Assembly (NCBI GenBank): GCA_964498075.1
Contig: CAZCGA010000010.1
Coordinates: forward strand, 16,088 to 80,087
Source of the DNA: CAZCGA01 sp964498075
Lineage (GTDB): Bacteria; Desulfobacterota; Binatia; HRBIN30
Length of the DNA: 64,000 bases
Direction: 5' to 3'
The translations under genes and the position numbers were made by a program. The notes under the pieces are model-generated. The model did no database searches. It was not told the DNA's origin and worked only from the letters and a program-made list of their open reading frames with translations. Of this stretch, positions 52,707-62,349 are shown piece by piece (position 1 is the stretch's first letter; every line of letters starts with the position of its first letter).

Positions 52707-52759
52707 GGGACGGGCGTCGAGCCTGTCCCCGCTAGAGACGGCAGGCGAGGACGCCTGCC
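52707..52759 (+). repeat. Twin-hairpin REP-like element between cas2 and cas4-cas1
   Basis: Hairpin A pairs GGGACGGGC (52707-52715) with GCCTGTCCC (52721-52729), with one G-T wobble. Hairpin B pairs GGCAGGCG (52740-52747) with CGCCTGCC (52752-52759). A related hairpin follows the CRISPR array at 58948. Confidence 0.6.
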
Positions 52760-52777
52760 CCACTTGGGGAGGGAGTC

Positions 52778-54601
52778 ATGGCTGCTGATCCTCGACCGAA
52801 CGCAAGCGGAATGCCCGAACGCGCGACGGCGCATCGGGCGCGGCGGCGCACCGTCGAGCTACCCGAGTACCTGCCGGCACGCATGCTCAACGAGTTCGTC
52901 TATTGCCCGCGCCTCTTCTTCTACGAATGGGTCGAAGGCGTCTTCGCGCACAGCGCCGACACGGTCGAAGGAGCGCTGCGTCACGAAAAGCTGGAGACCA
53001 AGGCCGACCCGTTGCCACCCGCCAATGCGACGGCCGACGCGGCGATCCGCTCGCGCTCCGTCGAGCTGGCGAGCGACACGCACAAGCTGATCGCCAAGAT
53101 CGATCTGGTGGAAGGTGAGGGCGGCGTGGTCAGCCCGGTCGACTACAAGCGCGGCGCGCCACGCGACGGCGACGACGGGCCCGAAGCCTGGCCGGCGGAC
53201 CGCGCCCAGGTGTGCGCGCAGGCGCTGGTGCTGCGTGACAACGGCTACACGTGCAACGAAGCCGTCGTCTACTACAACGCTACGAAGCAACGCGTCCGCG
53301 TGCCCATCGACGACGCCCTCGTCGCCGAGACTCTGCAGGCCGTCGCCGCCGCACGGGCACTCGCTGCGGCAGGCCGCATCCCGCCGCCGCTGATCGATAG
53401 CCCGAAGTGTCCGCGCTGCTCGCTGGTCACGATCTGTCTTCCCGACGAAACCGCGGCGTCGATGTCGTTGCCGGTCGAGGCGGTCGCGCAGCAGCTGTCG
53501 TTGTTCGCGCCGGCGGACGTGGTGGAGACGCGGCCGCTGGAGTCGAACCAACCGGCCGCCGATGCGGTGCGCCGGCTGGTCCCGGCGCGCGACGATTTGC
53601 GGCCGCTCTACGTCACCGGCAACGGTCTATCGGTGGGCAAGTCCGGCGAGGTCCTACAGGTCCGCGATCGGCAGAAGCTGGTGCAGGAGGCGCGCATCGG
53701 CGAGATCTCGCAGGTCAATCTCTTCGGCAACGTCGGGCTCACGGCGCCGGCGTTGCAGGGCCTGTGCTGGGCGGAGAAGCCCGTCGCGCACTTCTCGTAC
53801 GGCGGCTGGTTCTACGGGCTGACGCAGGGGCTGGGATTGAAGAACGTCTTCCTGCGGCGCGACCAGTTCCGCCGCGCCGAGGAGTCGGGCTTCTGCCTGC
53901 AGGTGGCGCGGGACATCGTGGCGTCCAAGATCCGCAATCAGCGTACGTTGCTGCAGCGCAACCACGTCGAGCCGCCGGCGCCGGTGCTGCAACGCCTGCG
54001 GCGGTTGGCGCAGCAGGCCGGCGCGGCGACGGAGATGGACGAGCTGCTGGGCATCGAGGGCAGCGCGGCGCGGCTGTACTTCGAGCACTTCGGCGGCATG
54101 ATCAAGGTGGAGGACGACAGCGAGCGGCCCGCCTTCGACTTCGCCCACCGCAACCGCCGGCCGCCGCGGGATCCGGTCAACGCGTTGTTGTCGTTTGCCT
54201 ACAGCCTGCTGACCAAGGACCTGACGATCGTCTGCCACAGCATCGGCTTCGATCCGTTCATCGGCTTCTATCATCAGCCGCGCTTCGGGCGGCCGGCCCT
54301 GGCGCTCGACCTGATGGAAGGCTTCCGCCCGCTGGTGGCCGACTCGGCGGTGCTTAGCGCGGTGAACACGCGGATGGTGAGCGCCGGCGATTTCATCTCC
54401 GTCGGCGGCGCCGTGGCGCTGACGCCCGCCGGCCGCAAGGGCTTCATCCGCGCCTACGAGCAGCGCATCGATACGCTGGTGACCCATCCGCTGTTCGGTT
54501 ATCGTGTCAGCTACCGTCGAGTCTTGGAGATCCAAGCCCGCTTGCTGGCGCGGCTCGTGAGCGGTGAGCTGTTGCGCTATCCAGGGTTCGAGACGCGATA
54601 G
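52778..54601 (+). CDS. cas4-cas1: Cas4-Cas1 fusion adaptation enzyme
   Basis: The 607-residue protein joins a Cas4 nuclease half (MLNEFVYCPRLFFYEW; Asp-Lys site in SPVDYKRG; C-terminal cysteines CPRCSLVTIC, an iron-sulfur ligand set) to a Cas1 integrase half. The Cas1 part has RPLYVTGNGLSVGKSGEVL, the catalytic Glu region LLGIEGSAARLYFEHFGG and His/Asp in CHSIGFDPFIGFYHQPRFGR with LALDLMEGFRPLVADSAV. Such fusions select PAM-bearing prespacers in type I-G systems, including Geobacter. ATG 52778 follows GGGGAGGGAG. The end lies 233 bases before the array. Confidence 0.95.
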   Translation: MAADPRPNASGMPERATAHRARRRTVELPEYLPARMLNEFVYCPRLFFYEWVEGVFAHSADTVEGALRHEKLETKADPLPPANATADAAIRSRSVELASDTHKLIAKIDLVEGEGGVVSPVDYKRGAPRDGDDGPEAWPADRAQVCAQALVLRDNGYTCNEAVVYYNATKQRVRVPIDDALVAETLQAVAAARALAAAGRIPPPLIDSPKCPRCSLVTICLPDETAASMSLPVEAVAQQLSLFAPADVVETRPLESNQPAADAVRRLVPARDDLRPLYVTGNGLSVGKSGEVLQVRDRQKLVQEARIGEISQVNLFGNVGLTAPALQGLCWAEKPVAHFSYGGWFYGLTQGLGLKNVFLRRDQFRRAEESGFCLQVARDIVASKIRNQRTLLQRNHVEPPAPVLQRLRRLAQQAGAATEMDELLGIEGSAARLYFEHFGGMIKVEDDSERPAFDFAHRNRRPPRDPVNALLSFAYSLLTKDLTIVCHSIGFDPFIGFYHQPRFGRPALALDLMEGFRPLVADSAVLSAVNTRMVSAGDFISVGGAVALTPAGRKGFIRAYEQRIDTLVTHPLFGYRVSYRRVLEIQARLLARLVSGELLRYPGFETR

Positions 54602-54834
54602 TTTGGGTGAAGGCTTGTTCGTGAATCGTGAATCAAAGGCGCCGGGCGCCGCTCGACACGCGAGCGGCGCGGTGACGGCGAAACCACGGACACCGCTCGC
54701 GGCGGGAAAGGGCAACCGGGCCGGGCGCTTGCCGCCGTCTCGCGATCGCGATAGGGCGATGGCCAGCGCTGCGACGATGATCGCTCGCAAACGTCCCTGC
54801 GGATCTTTGAAAACTCGGTGGTTGGAACGGTAGA
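54602..54834 (+). promoter_or_regulatory. Probable CRISPR leader
   Basis: This gene-free 233-base stretch lies between cas4-cas1 and the first repeat. It includes a 7-bp-periodic GAATCGT stretch at its start and a GCCGCTCG/CGAGCGGC hairpin. The last 40 bases (ATCTTTGAAAACTCGG then TGGTTGGAACGGTAGA) are richer in A/T. The orientation is supported by the repeat's 3' ATTGAAGC, a typical 5' handle, and by the only mutated repeat lying at the far end. Confidence 0.6.
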
Positions 54835-57800
54835 CTCTCCGCGACCAATTGGTCGCGGCCCCATTGAAGCCCGGATACCCCGACAGTCACGCCGACGCCG
54901 ACGGTGACACCTCTCCGCGACCAATTGGTCGCGGCCCCATTGAAGCCAGCAATCACCATGTCTGGCTCAGTAGCCAGGGATATCTACTCTCCGCGACCAA
55001 TTGGTCGCGGCCCCATTGAAGCCACCAACGAAGCTACCCGCCGTGGTCAGATTCGACATGGCTCTCCGCGACCAATTGGTCGCGGCCCCATTGAAGCGTG
55101 AGGCGAATAGCGAGACCACACTGGGGTTCCTGCTGCTCTCCGCGACCAATTGGTCGCGGCCCCATTGAAGCTTGACCATTCGCATTGCGCCGAGCTTCGG
55201 CTCCGCGGCCTCTCCGCGACCAATTGGTCGCGGCCCCATTGAAGCGCATCATCAAGCAGCCCTATCGCCTCGGCCTGCTCCAGCTCTCCGCGACCAATTG
55301 GTCGCGGCCCCATTGAAGCGGCTCCGCGGCCGACGTGGCCAGCTCACGGATACACTCTCCGCGACCAATTGGTCGCGGCCCCATTGAAGCGCTTCTCCAT
55401 CCAACACCTCCCTCGACTCAATGCTCCTCTCCGCGACCAATTGGTCGCGGCCCCATTGAAGCGTGCGGTGCCGTTCGCCGGGCAGGCCGCCCGTGCGTCA
55501 CTCTCCGCGACCAATTGGTCGCGGCCCCATTGAAGCACTCTTCAGCGGCTGCGGTGGGATTGACCTTGCGCTGGCTCTCCGCGACCAATTGGTCGCGGCC
55601 CCATTGAAGCGAGATTGCGCGAGATCGATCCTTCGTCGAAGATGACCCGCCTCTCCGCGACCAATTGGTCGCGGCCCCATTGAAGCACCAATGAAATATG
55701 AGTCGTTGTCGGGAGCGCTTAGCTCTCCGCGACCAATTGGTCGCGGCCCCATTGAAGCCGACGGCAAGCTGAGGAAGGCACATCGAGTGTCGTGCTCTCC
55801 GCGACCAATTGGTCGCGGCCCCATTGAAGCGACGACTGGCGCGCAGACTGCCCGGCCGCGTGGCGACGACTCTCCGCGACCAATTGGTCGCGGCCCCATT
55901 GAAGCCACTCAGAATGACGATAATATCTGTACTATCTCGCGACTCTCCGCGACCAATTGGTCGCGGCCCCATTGAAGCACCATTCACTGGTCTCTGCATC
56001 CGCAGCGGGATCAGCTCTCCGCGACCAATTGGTCGCGGCCCCATTGAAGCCACTCTCCGGGCTCGACCCTCCGGCCCGAAGACGCCTCTCCGCGACCAAT
56101 TGGTCGCGGCCCCATTGAAGCAGCAACACAGCCGCTGGCCAGATGCTCCCGACACATGGCTCTCCGCGACCAATTGGTCGCGGCCCCATTGAAGCCCCCT
56201 CAACCACCACAACGGTCTCACCGATATCGTCGACTCTCCGCGACCAATTGGTCGCGGCCCCATTGAAGCCGCGGCGACTACATCGAGCAGTCCGCGGCTA
56301 AAGGCTCTCCGCGACCAATTGGTCGCGGCCCCATTGAAGCCTGCATCGTGCTGCGCAGGCGGTCGACGTTGTGCGAAGTCCTCTCCGCGACCAATTGGTC
56401 GCGGCCCCATTGAAGCGACAAATGGTGCGGCAACCATAACAAGTACATGCTTGCCTCTCCGCGACCAATTGGTCGCGGCCCCATTGAAGCGAGCTCGGAA
56501 GCCGCGTCCTGCGCGAACTTATCCAGCTCCTCTCCGCGACCAATTGGTCGCGGCCCCATTGAAGCGTGATTACTGATGCGAATGGCAATCCGAACACTGG
56601 CACCTCTCCGCGACCAATTGGTCGCGGCCCCATTGAAGCCCACACTTCTGGGGGACGTGTAAAGCCCGATGGGACGCCTCTCCGCGACCAATTGGTCGCG
56701 GCCCCATTGAAGCCGCGAAACGCCAGCCCTGCTCCCCCTGCACCACTGCGCCTCTCCGCGACCAATTGGTCGCGGCCCCATTGAAGCAGGTGCGCCAGGA
56801 GGTGCGGAACCGTGCTCAATGCGTAGCTCTCCGCGACCAATTGGTCGCGGCCCCATTGAAGCCCGACGCGCGGCCGTGCACCAAGGTAGGTCAACTCGCC
56901 TCTCCGCGACCAATTGGTCGCGGCCCCATTGAAGCGCGCACCCCCGGCACGGAATCACGGCGGAGTACTGCGTCTCTCCGCGACCAATTGGTCGCGGCCC
57001 CATTGAAGCGACGTGCTCGGTGCCGCCTACGATGCACGGATCAAGACTCTCCGCGACCAATTGGTCGCGGCCCCATTGAAGCCTGCGGGGCCTCGTGCAG
57101 CGCAACGGGCATCATGGGTCTCTCCGCGACCAATTGGTCGCGGCCCCATTGAAGCGTGACAATCCGTCGAAGCAATACGTCGTGTTCCGCTGTCTCTCCG
57201 CGACCAATTGGTCGCGGCCCCATTGAAGCCTGTGTTGCGGAGCGCGCACCGCAAGCGGGAGACCCCAACTCTCCGCGACCAATTGGTCGCGGCCCCATTG
57301 AAGCGACTGGCTGCTGACCAAGGGAAAGGATGGCACCGACTCTCCGCGACCAATTGGTCGCGGCCCCATTGAAGCGGTACCTACGGTGAGGGGCAGGCGT
57401 TGAGCAATCCATACACTCTCCGCGACCAATTGGTCGCGGCCCCATTGAAGCAGGAGACCGAGGGTCAGGGCGCGGGCTCCACGGCGGCGCTCTCCGCGAC
57501 CAATTGGTCGCGGCCCCATTGAAGCGCGGATGCCGCCGGCAACGCGCGCTACGGTGCGGCGGTCTCTCCGCGACCAATTGGTCGCGGCCCCATTGAAGCC
57601 GCCGCCGCCCGCGCCGGCTGCGCAACCCGACGGTCCGCTCTCCGCGACCAATTGGTCGCGGCCCCATTGAAGCCAGCTCTAACACCCGGCACCCGCATTT
57701 CTCCGTGCTGCTCTCCGCGACCAATTGGTCGCGGCCCCATTGAAGCCGAAGAGGCGCAGCTGGCCCTCGCGGCGCAGCGAGATCTCTCCGCGACCAATTG

Positions 57801-58914
57801 GTCGCGGCCCCATTGAAGCCCCTCTGCGACCGACGTGGGCGCCCCCATCCCGGTGGTGCTCTCCGCGACCAATTGGTCGCGGCCCCATTGAAGCCGACGT
57901 GACGATCTCCGCTTGCGCGCCGACGTCGCGGACTCTCCGCGACCAATTGGTCGCGGCCCCATTGAAGCTCATCGAAGTAGATCATGGCCGGATGGGTGAG
58001 CGTCTCTCCGCGACCAATTGGTCGCGGCCCCATTGAAGCGACGCGATGACGACGGCGGTCGACGGTTCTTGCACCTCTCCGCGACCAATTGGTCGCGGCC
58101 CCATTGAAGCCAAATGATCCCGTTGTGGGTGGCTACCTTGTCGAGCCACTCTCCGCGACCAATTGGTCGCGGCCCCATTGAAGCGTCACCGCCTGCGGGT
58201 ATGGGGCAGCGCCGCCAGCGCCTCTCCGCGACCAATTGGTCGCGGCCCCATTGAAGCAAACACCCCACGACTTGGAACCGAGCCCCCAACGGCCTCTCCG
58301 CGACCAATTGGTCGCGGCCCCATTGAAGCGCTGCCCGAGCTGCCAGGTGCGCGGATGCAACGGCTCTCTCCGCGACCAATTGGTCGCGGCCCCATTGAAG
58401 CATCGAATTATACGGCATTCCCGCCCATGTTTTCCGCCTCTCCGCGACCAATTGGTCGCGGCCCCATTGAAGCCGGTGACATGAGTGCACCGTGGTCTGA
58501 GGTGCTGTCCGACTCTCCGCGACCAATTGGTCGGGGCCCCATTGAAGCGACACCAACACGATCTTGGACCGCTACGACAACCGCAACTCTCCGCGACCAA
58601 TTGGTCGCGGCCCCATTGAAGCCAAATCAACGGTTTTGTCCTCAGCAGTGGTGGCGTATCTCTCCGCGACCAATTGGTCGCGGCCCCATTGAAGCGGAAT
58701 GAACTCACGCTGCGCTTCGTCAATGATGGTTCTCTCCGCGACCAATTGGTCGCGGCCCCATTGAAGCACGGGTAGTTTCATCGTCTCCCCTTCCTTCCGT
58801 GCGCCTCTCCGCGACCAATTGGTCGCGGCCCCATTGAAGCAGAACTGAATCGCCAAGGCTCGGAACATGCCCCAGCACCTCTCCGCGACCAATTGGTCGC
58901 GGCCCCATTGAAGC
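54835..58914 (+). CRISPR. CRISPR array, 56 repeats and 55 spacers
   Basis: The 36-base repeat starts CTCTCCGCGACC and ends CCCCATTGAAGC. Positions 5-24 form a perfect 20-base palindrome, CCGCGACCAATTGGTCGCGG. By hand count there are 56 repeats, with spacers of 35-40 bases and no spacer repeated that I noticed. All copies appear identical except the repeat at 58513-58548, where C at 58534 is changed to G. The first repeat is at 54835-54870 and the last at 58879-58914. The 3' end ATTGAAGC is a normal crRNA handle, so transcription is expected on the plus strand from the cas1 side. Many false ORFs run through the array on both strands. Confidence 0.97.
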
Positions 58915-58947
58915 GGCGGAGCTTGCGAGGAACTGGCGTGGCGGAAG

Positions 58948-58964
58948 GCCGGCGGGACGCCGGC
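58948..58964. repeat. Short REP-like hairpin after the array
   Basis: GCCGGCG and CGCCGGC pair around a GGA loop. It matches in style the twin hairpins at 52707-52759, and sits between the array and the phosphatase gene. Confidence 0.5.
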
Positions 58965-58968
58965 GCTA

Positions 58969-59700
58969 CTACTCAGGACTGAAGGACCCCTCCGGCCATC
59001 CGGGCACCTGCACCAGACGGTCCTCTTCGGCGATCCAGGCCGTCAAGGCGCCGCCGTAGACGCAGCCGGTGTCCAGGCCGCGCAGGCGTGCCTTGTTCAC
59101 CAGACCACGCTGCGCCCAGTGACCGAACACTACCGTGCGGCTGCCGGTGTAGAAGTCGTCCCAGGGCCGGAACGGCGCGCTCGGTGGTGGCTCATCCTGC
59201 AGCGGCCGCCGCCCGCGCGAATCGCAGTAACGGACCTCTGTGGCAAAGGCGATGCGCTCATCCGTCTGCTGATGGACGTGTGCGCCCACCGCCGCGTTCA
59301 ACGCTGCGGCAACCGCTGGCAAATCAGCCCAGCATGGATGGACTCCCGCGTGCACCGCAACCAGATCGTCTTCCACTACCATCACGGGCCGCGCGGCGAG
59401 CCACACGAGCAACTCCTCTCGGTCGGGAGCGCTGAGCACCCCGTCGAGACAACGCCGGCTGCGCGTCGAAGGCCGCAGCCTGCCGGCGGCGATTCGCAAG
59501 AGGTGAAGGTCGTGGTTGCCGAGCACGACCCGCATACCCAGCGCGCGCACGCGACGCAGCACACCGAGCGAATCGGGGCCGCGGTTCACCAGGTCGCCGA
59601 CGCAATACGACCGGTCGCCCGATTGCAGCCGTAGCGCGGAGAGGAGCGCGTCGAGCTGCCGCAAGCATCCTTGAATGTCGCCGATGAAGATGCGCCGCAT
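58969..59700 (-). CDS. Metallophosphatase of the ApaH/PrpE type
   Basis: The 243-residue protein has the phosphoesterase motifs GDIQGC, GDLVNRGPDS and GNHD in order, then a His in AVHAGVHP and FGHWA. These give the two-metal site of ApaH and serine/threonine phosphatases. The lengths and the GDIQG start favour the symmetrical diadenosine tetraphosphatase (ApaH) group, with bis(5'-nucleosyl)-tetraphosphate as likely substrate. It is divergent from the DUF72 gene. Confidence 0.85.
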   Translation of the reverse strand: MRRIFIGDIQGCLRQLDALLSALRLQSGDRSYCVGDLVNRGPDSLGVLRRVRALGMRVVLGNHDLHLLRIAAGRLRPSTRSRRCLDGVLSAPDREELLVWLAARPVMVVEDDLVAVHAGVHPCWADLPAVAAALNAAVGAHVHQQTDERIAFATEVRYCDSRGRRPLQDEPPPSAPFRPWDDFYTGSRTVVFGHWAQRGLVNKARLRGLDTGCVYGGALTAWIAEEDRLVQVPGWPEGSFSPE

Positions 59701-59791
59701 GCCGTTCGTCTAGCCCAGGCACCGACGCTTTGAAATACGCCCAGGCGGAGGCCCGTTGGCTGGCACACATGCGCATGCTAGAAACAGACAG

Positions 59792-60529
59792 ATGAGCACG
59801 TTCTGGGTCGGCACGTCCGGCTACAACTACAAGGAGTGGAAGGGCCACTTCTACCCGGCGGACCTCGCCGAGCAGGAGATGCTGCGCTACTACGCACAAC
59901 GCTTCGCCTCGGTCGAGATCAACTACACCTTCTACCGCATGCCCAACGTCCGCATGCTGCAGGGCTGGGCCAAGGAGACGCCCGACGGCTTCGCCTTCAC
60001 CCTCAAGGCGCCACGACGCATCACCCACGATCTGCGCCTGCGCGATGCGGGGGATGCACTGACGTACTTCTGCGAGACGGCCAAGGCGCTGAAGAAGCGT
60101 TTGGGGGCGCTGCTGTTCCAGCTGCCGCCGTTCCTGAAGAAGGACGTGGCGCGCCTGGAGGACTTCCTGCATCAGCTGCCTCCCGGATTCCGCCCCGCCT
60201 TCGAATTCCGCAACCAGAGCTGGTTTGCCGACGACGTCTACGAATGCCTGCGGCGCTTCGACGCGGCACTCTGTATCGCCGAGCACGACGACCGCAGCGC
60301 GCCGTTCGAGTCCACCGCAAAATTCGGGTACTTCCGCCTGCGCAAGCTGGACTACTCCGACAGCGACCTGGCCGCGTGGGCGCAGCGTCTCGAGGACGCG
60401 GCGGCGCAGTGGGACGACATCTTCGTCTACTTCAAGCATGAAGACGCGGGAAAAGGCCCGCTGTACGCCGCCAAGCTGTCGGCGCTGCTGCAACCCGTCA
60501 CGCCGGCAGCGGTCGTCGATCAGCGCTAA
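59792..60529 (+). CDS. DUF72 family protein
   Basis: The 245-residue protein has the DUF72 signature: TFWVGTSGYNYKEWKGHFYP at the start, EINYTFYRMP, FAFTLKAPRRITHDLRL, then LGALLFQLPPFLKKD and FEFRNQSWF. The fold is TIM-barrel-like and the family's activity is unproven. ATG 59792 follows AGACAG; an in-frame ATG at 59756 is less likely. Confidence 0.9.
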   Translation: MSTFWVGTSGYNYKEWKGHFYPADLAEQEMLRYYAQRFASVEINYTFYRMPNVRMLQGWAKETPDGFAFTLKAPRRITHDLRLRDAGDALTYFCETAKALKKRLGALLFQLPPFLKKDVARLEDFLHQLPPGFRPAFEFRNQSWFADDVYECLRRFDAALCIAEHDDRSAPFESTAKFGYFRLRKLDYSDSDLAAWAQRLEDAAAQWDDIFVYFKHEDAGKGPLYAAKLSALLQPVTPAAVVDQR

Positions 60530-60577
60530 CGAGGCAGCGCCCCGCGCCTGCCGCGTCGCGTGACGACGCGTCGGCTC

Positions 60578-61586
60578 ATGAAGGGCTGTCCTCGCCTGCT
60601 TGCGGTCGTGCTCGCCGCTACCGCTGCGGCGTGTACGCCGCCGATCCGGCAGTTCGATCTGGAGAACCAGACGCTCACCTGCGAGCACGTCAATCAGTAC
60701 GCCTACAAGACGTTGCGTTCGATGGGCTTCACCATCACCCAATTCGAGCCGGCTGCGGTGCAGCGGCCTGGCACGCTGCGCGGCAGCCGCGATGAGCACG
60801 GCACGCAGAGCGTAACCGTGATCATCACGTGCACCGGCACGACCGCCGCGGTCGATGCCAGTGAAGACGGCCGTTATCTCGGACAGATCGAGTTCAAACG
60901 CGACTTCCACGTGGGTTTCACGGCTACGCCAGCGGCGGCAGCGGTCGTCGTTTGCGTCCACACTTGCGTCGCTTCTCTTTCACTTTCGCGCGTCGCTTGA
61001 CTTTTTCCGCTTGGGTCACGATCGGCACCATCACGCCGACGCAACCCGTGTNNNNNNNNNNGGTTTCACGGCTACGGCAGCGGCGGCAGCGGTCACCGAG
61101 GCGGCGGCCCGCGAGGATGCGGTACGACCACCGGCGCTCAAGAAGAACCAGGGGTTGCAAGTGCTGCTCGAGCCCGTCACCGGCCTCGGCGCCAAGCTCG
61201 ATTTCGATCTGGACCTGGCCGCCGTCGGCGTGCTGCCGGTGCGCGTGATCATCAACAACGTCACCCCGCGCACGTACCGCTTCGATCCGGACGACATCGT
61301 GCTGGTGCAGAGCGACGGCGCGCGCGTCCACCCCATCTCTGTCGGCGAGGCGGCGCGACGTATTGGCGACGTCGAGCGGCAGAAGGCGACGGCGGAGTCG
61401 GCGCGGCCGAGCAGCGCCGAGGTGACGCAGCGTTTGCAAACCCGCCTGCTCACCGGTCGTTCCGTGGCGGCGAATCAGACGCTCAAGGGATACTTGTACT
61501 ATCCCTTGGCGTCCTACGTGAAGGGACGGGTCACGCTGGAAGATCAAGAGAGCGAAGAGTCGGAAGGGTTTGTCGTCCAGTTCTGA
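60578..61586 (+). CDS. Lipoprotein gene interrupted by a scaffold gap
   Basis: The front part has a lipoprotein-like leader (MKGCPRLLAVVLAATAAACT) and then FDLENQTLTCEHVNQYAYKT and GQIEFKRDFHVGFTATPAAA. The back part, after Ns, continues from GFTATAAAAAVTEAAARED through LLEPVTGLGAKLDFDL to a stop at 61586. The two parts share 33 bases (60914-60946 and 61062-61094, one mismatch) in the same reading frame. The sequence between, 60947-61061, is therefore probably an assembly artefact, and the true gene is one continuous frame. The function is unknown; a signal-anchored envelope protein is likely. Confidence 0.65.
61052..61061. other. Run of Ns (scaffold gap)
   Basis: Ten undefined bases. The 33 bases after the gap repeat the sequence at 60914-60946, so the two contig ends probably overlapped and the true gap length may be negative. 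Confidence 0.95.
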
Positions 61587-61595
61587 AATCGGATC

Positions 61596-62078
61596 TCACC
61601 GCGACTTCGGCGTGCGGACACGGCGGGCGCGGGCGACGCGCTGGGCACGCGCTTCGACGATACGAGTGAACGCCGCGGCCAGCTCGGCGTCGGCGATCGG
61701 CGGCAAGACGACCAGATGCTCGCCGCTGGGTGCGGGCACGACCTCGTCCTCCGGCGCAGCCGACGGCTCCTCGACAACGCCGGAGACGAAGAAGATGTCC
61801 TGCACCAGATTGGCGCCCAGCCGAACGTTGAGCCGGTCGCGGAGGCTGTCCTTGAGGAACTGCAGCTCCTGCATCCAGCTGTGGGTGGCGACGGTGACGA
61901 AGAGGATGCCGTTGCGGAAGCGCGCCGGCTGCGCGCGCCGCGCGATCGTCTCCCCGACTTCATCGTTCCAGAAGTTCCAGAGGGCGTAGGCCCGCAGCTG
62001 CTGGTCCGGATCGACGCGCTTGAGCACGTCGCTCAGGATGTCTCCCACCGGGTTCGGCCGGCTCGTCGGCGGTCGCAT
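61596..62078 (-). CDS. DUF721/DciA-like protein
   Basis: The 160-residue protein has the DUF721 core: VGDILSDVLKRVDPDQQLRA, a Trp-rich helix (YALWNFWNDEVGETIARRAQ), PARFRNGILFVTVATHSWMQ and ELQFLKDSLRDRLN. DciA proteins load the replicative helicase DnaB in many bacteria. The C-terminal 55 residues are Pro/Glu/Arg-rich and variable. DciA is a reasonable assignment, but the family also includes proteins of unproven function. Confidence 0.75.
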   Translation of the reverse strand: MRPPTSRPNPVGDILSDVLKRVDPDQQLRAYALWNFWNDEVGETIARRAQPARFRNGILFVTVATHSWMQELQFLKDSLRDRLNVRLGANLVQDIFFVSGVVEEPSAAPEDEVVPAPSGEHLVVLPPIADAELAAAFTRIVEARAQRVARARRVRTPKSR

Positions 62079-62248
62079 GCGCCGCCCATTCTAGTCGGCT
62101 CGCTCGCCGAACACGAGCGCGCTGCGCCGCACTGTTGCCCTCGCATCTTTGAGAAGAGCGGGCTGAGGGCAGCCCGTCTCCATCGACCTGCAGGGTGGAG
62201 CCGGCGTGCCCTCACGCCGTATTCGGCGCTGCATTAGAGGAGGATAAA

Positions 62249-62338
62249 ATGGGGACTATTGGAGTCGAGTATTCGAGCAGGCCGTCTATTGACCCCCTCT
62301 ATATATTGGGCTATGAACCTCGCCTATATACCATATGA
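62249..62338 (+). CDS. 29-codon upstream ORF before nrdJ (possible leader peptide)
   Basis: A strong ribosome binding site (AGAGGAGGA) precedes ATG 62249. The frame codes for a short peptide starting MGTIGVEYSSRPSIDP and ending in TGA 62336-62338, 11 bases before the nrdJ ATG, with four Tyr residues. The size, signal and position fit a translated leader or translational coupling, but a chance ORF is not excluded. Confidence 0.4.
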   Translation: MGTIGVEYSSRPSIDPLYILGYEPRLYTI

Positions 62339-62349
62339 AGGGGGAGGCA

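Noticed and set aside
54967..58908. Many ORFs through the CRISPR array on both strands
   Set aside because: The palindromic repeat contains open frames in both directions, and each ORF repeats a repeat-encoded peptide (for example ATNWSRP) between unrelated spacers. They are not genes.
62079..62349. Cobalamin riboswitch upstream of nrdJ
   Set aside because: The region was inspected because nrdJ is B12-dependent, but it has no recognisable B12 box or the expected multi-stem structure, only A/T-rich boxes and a short ORF.
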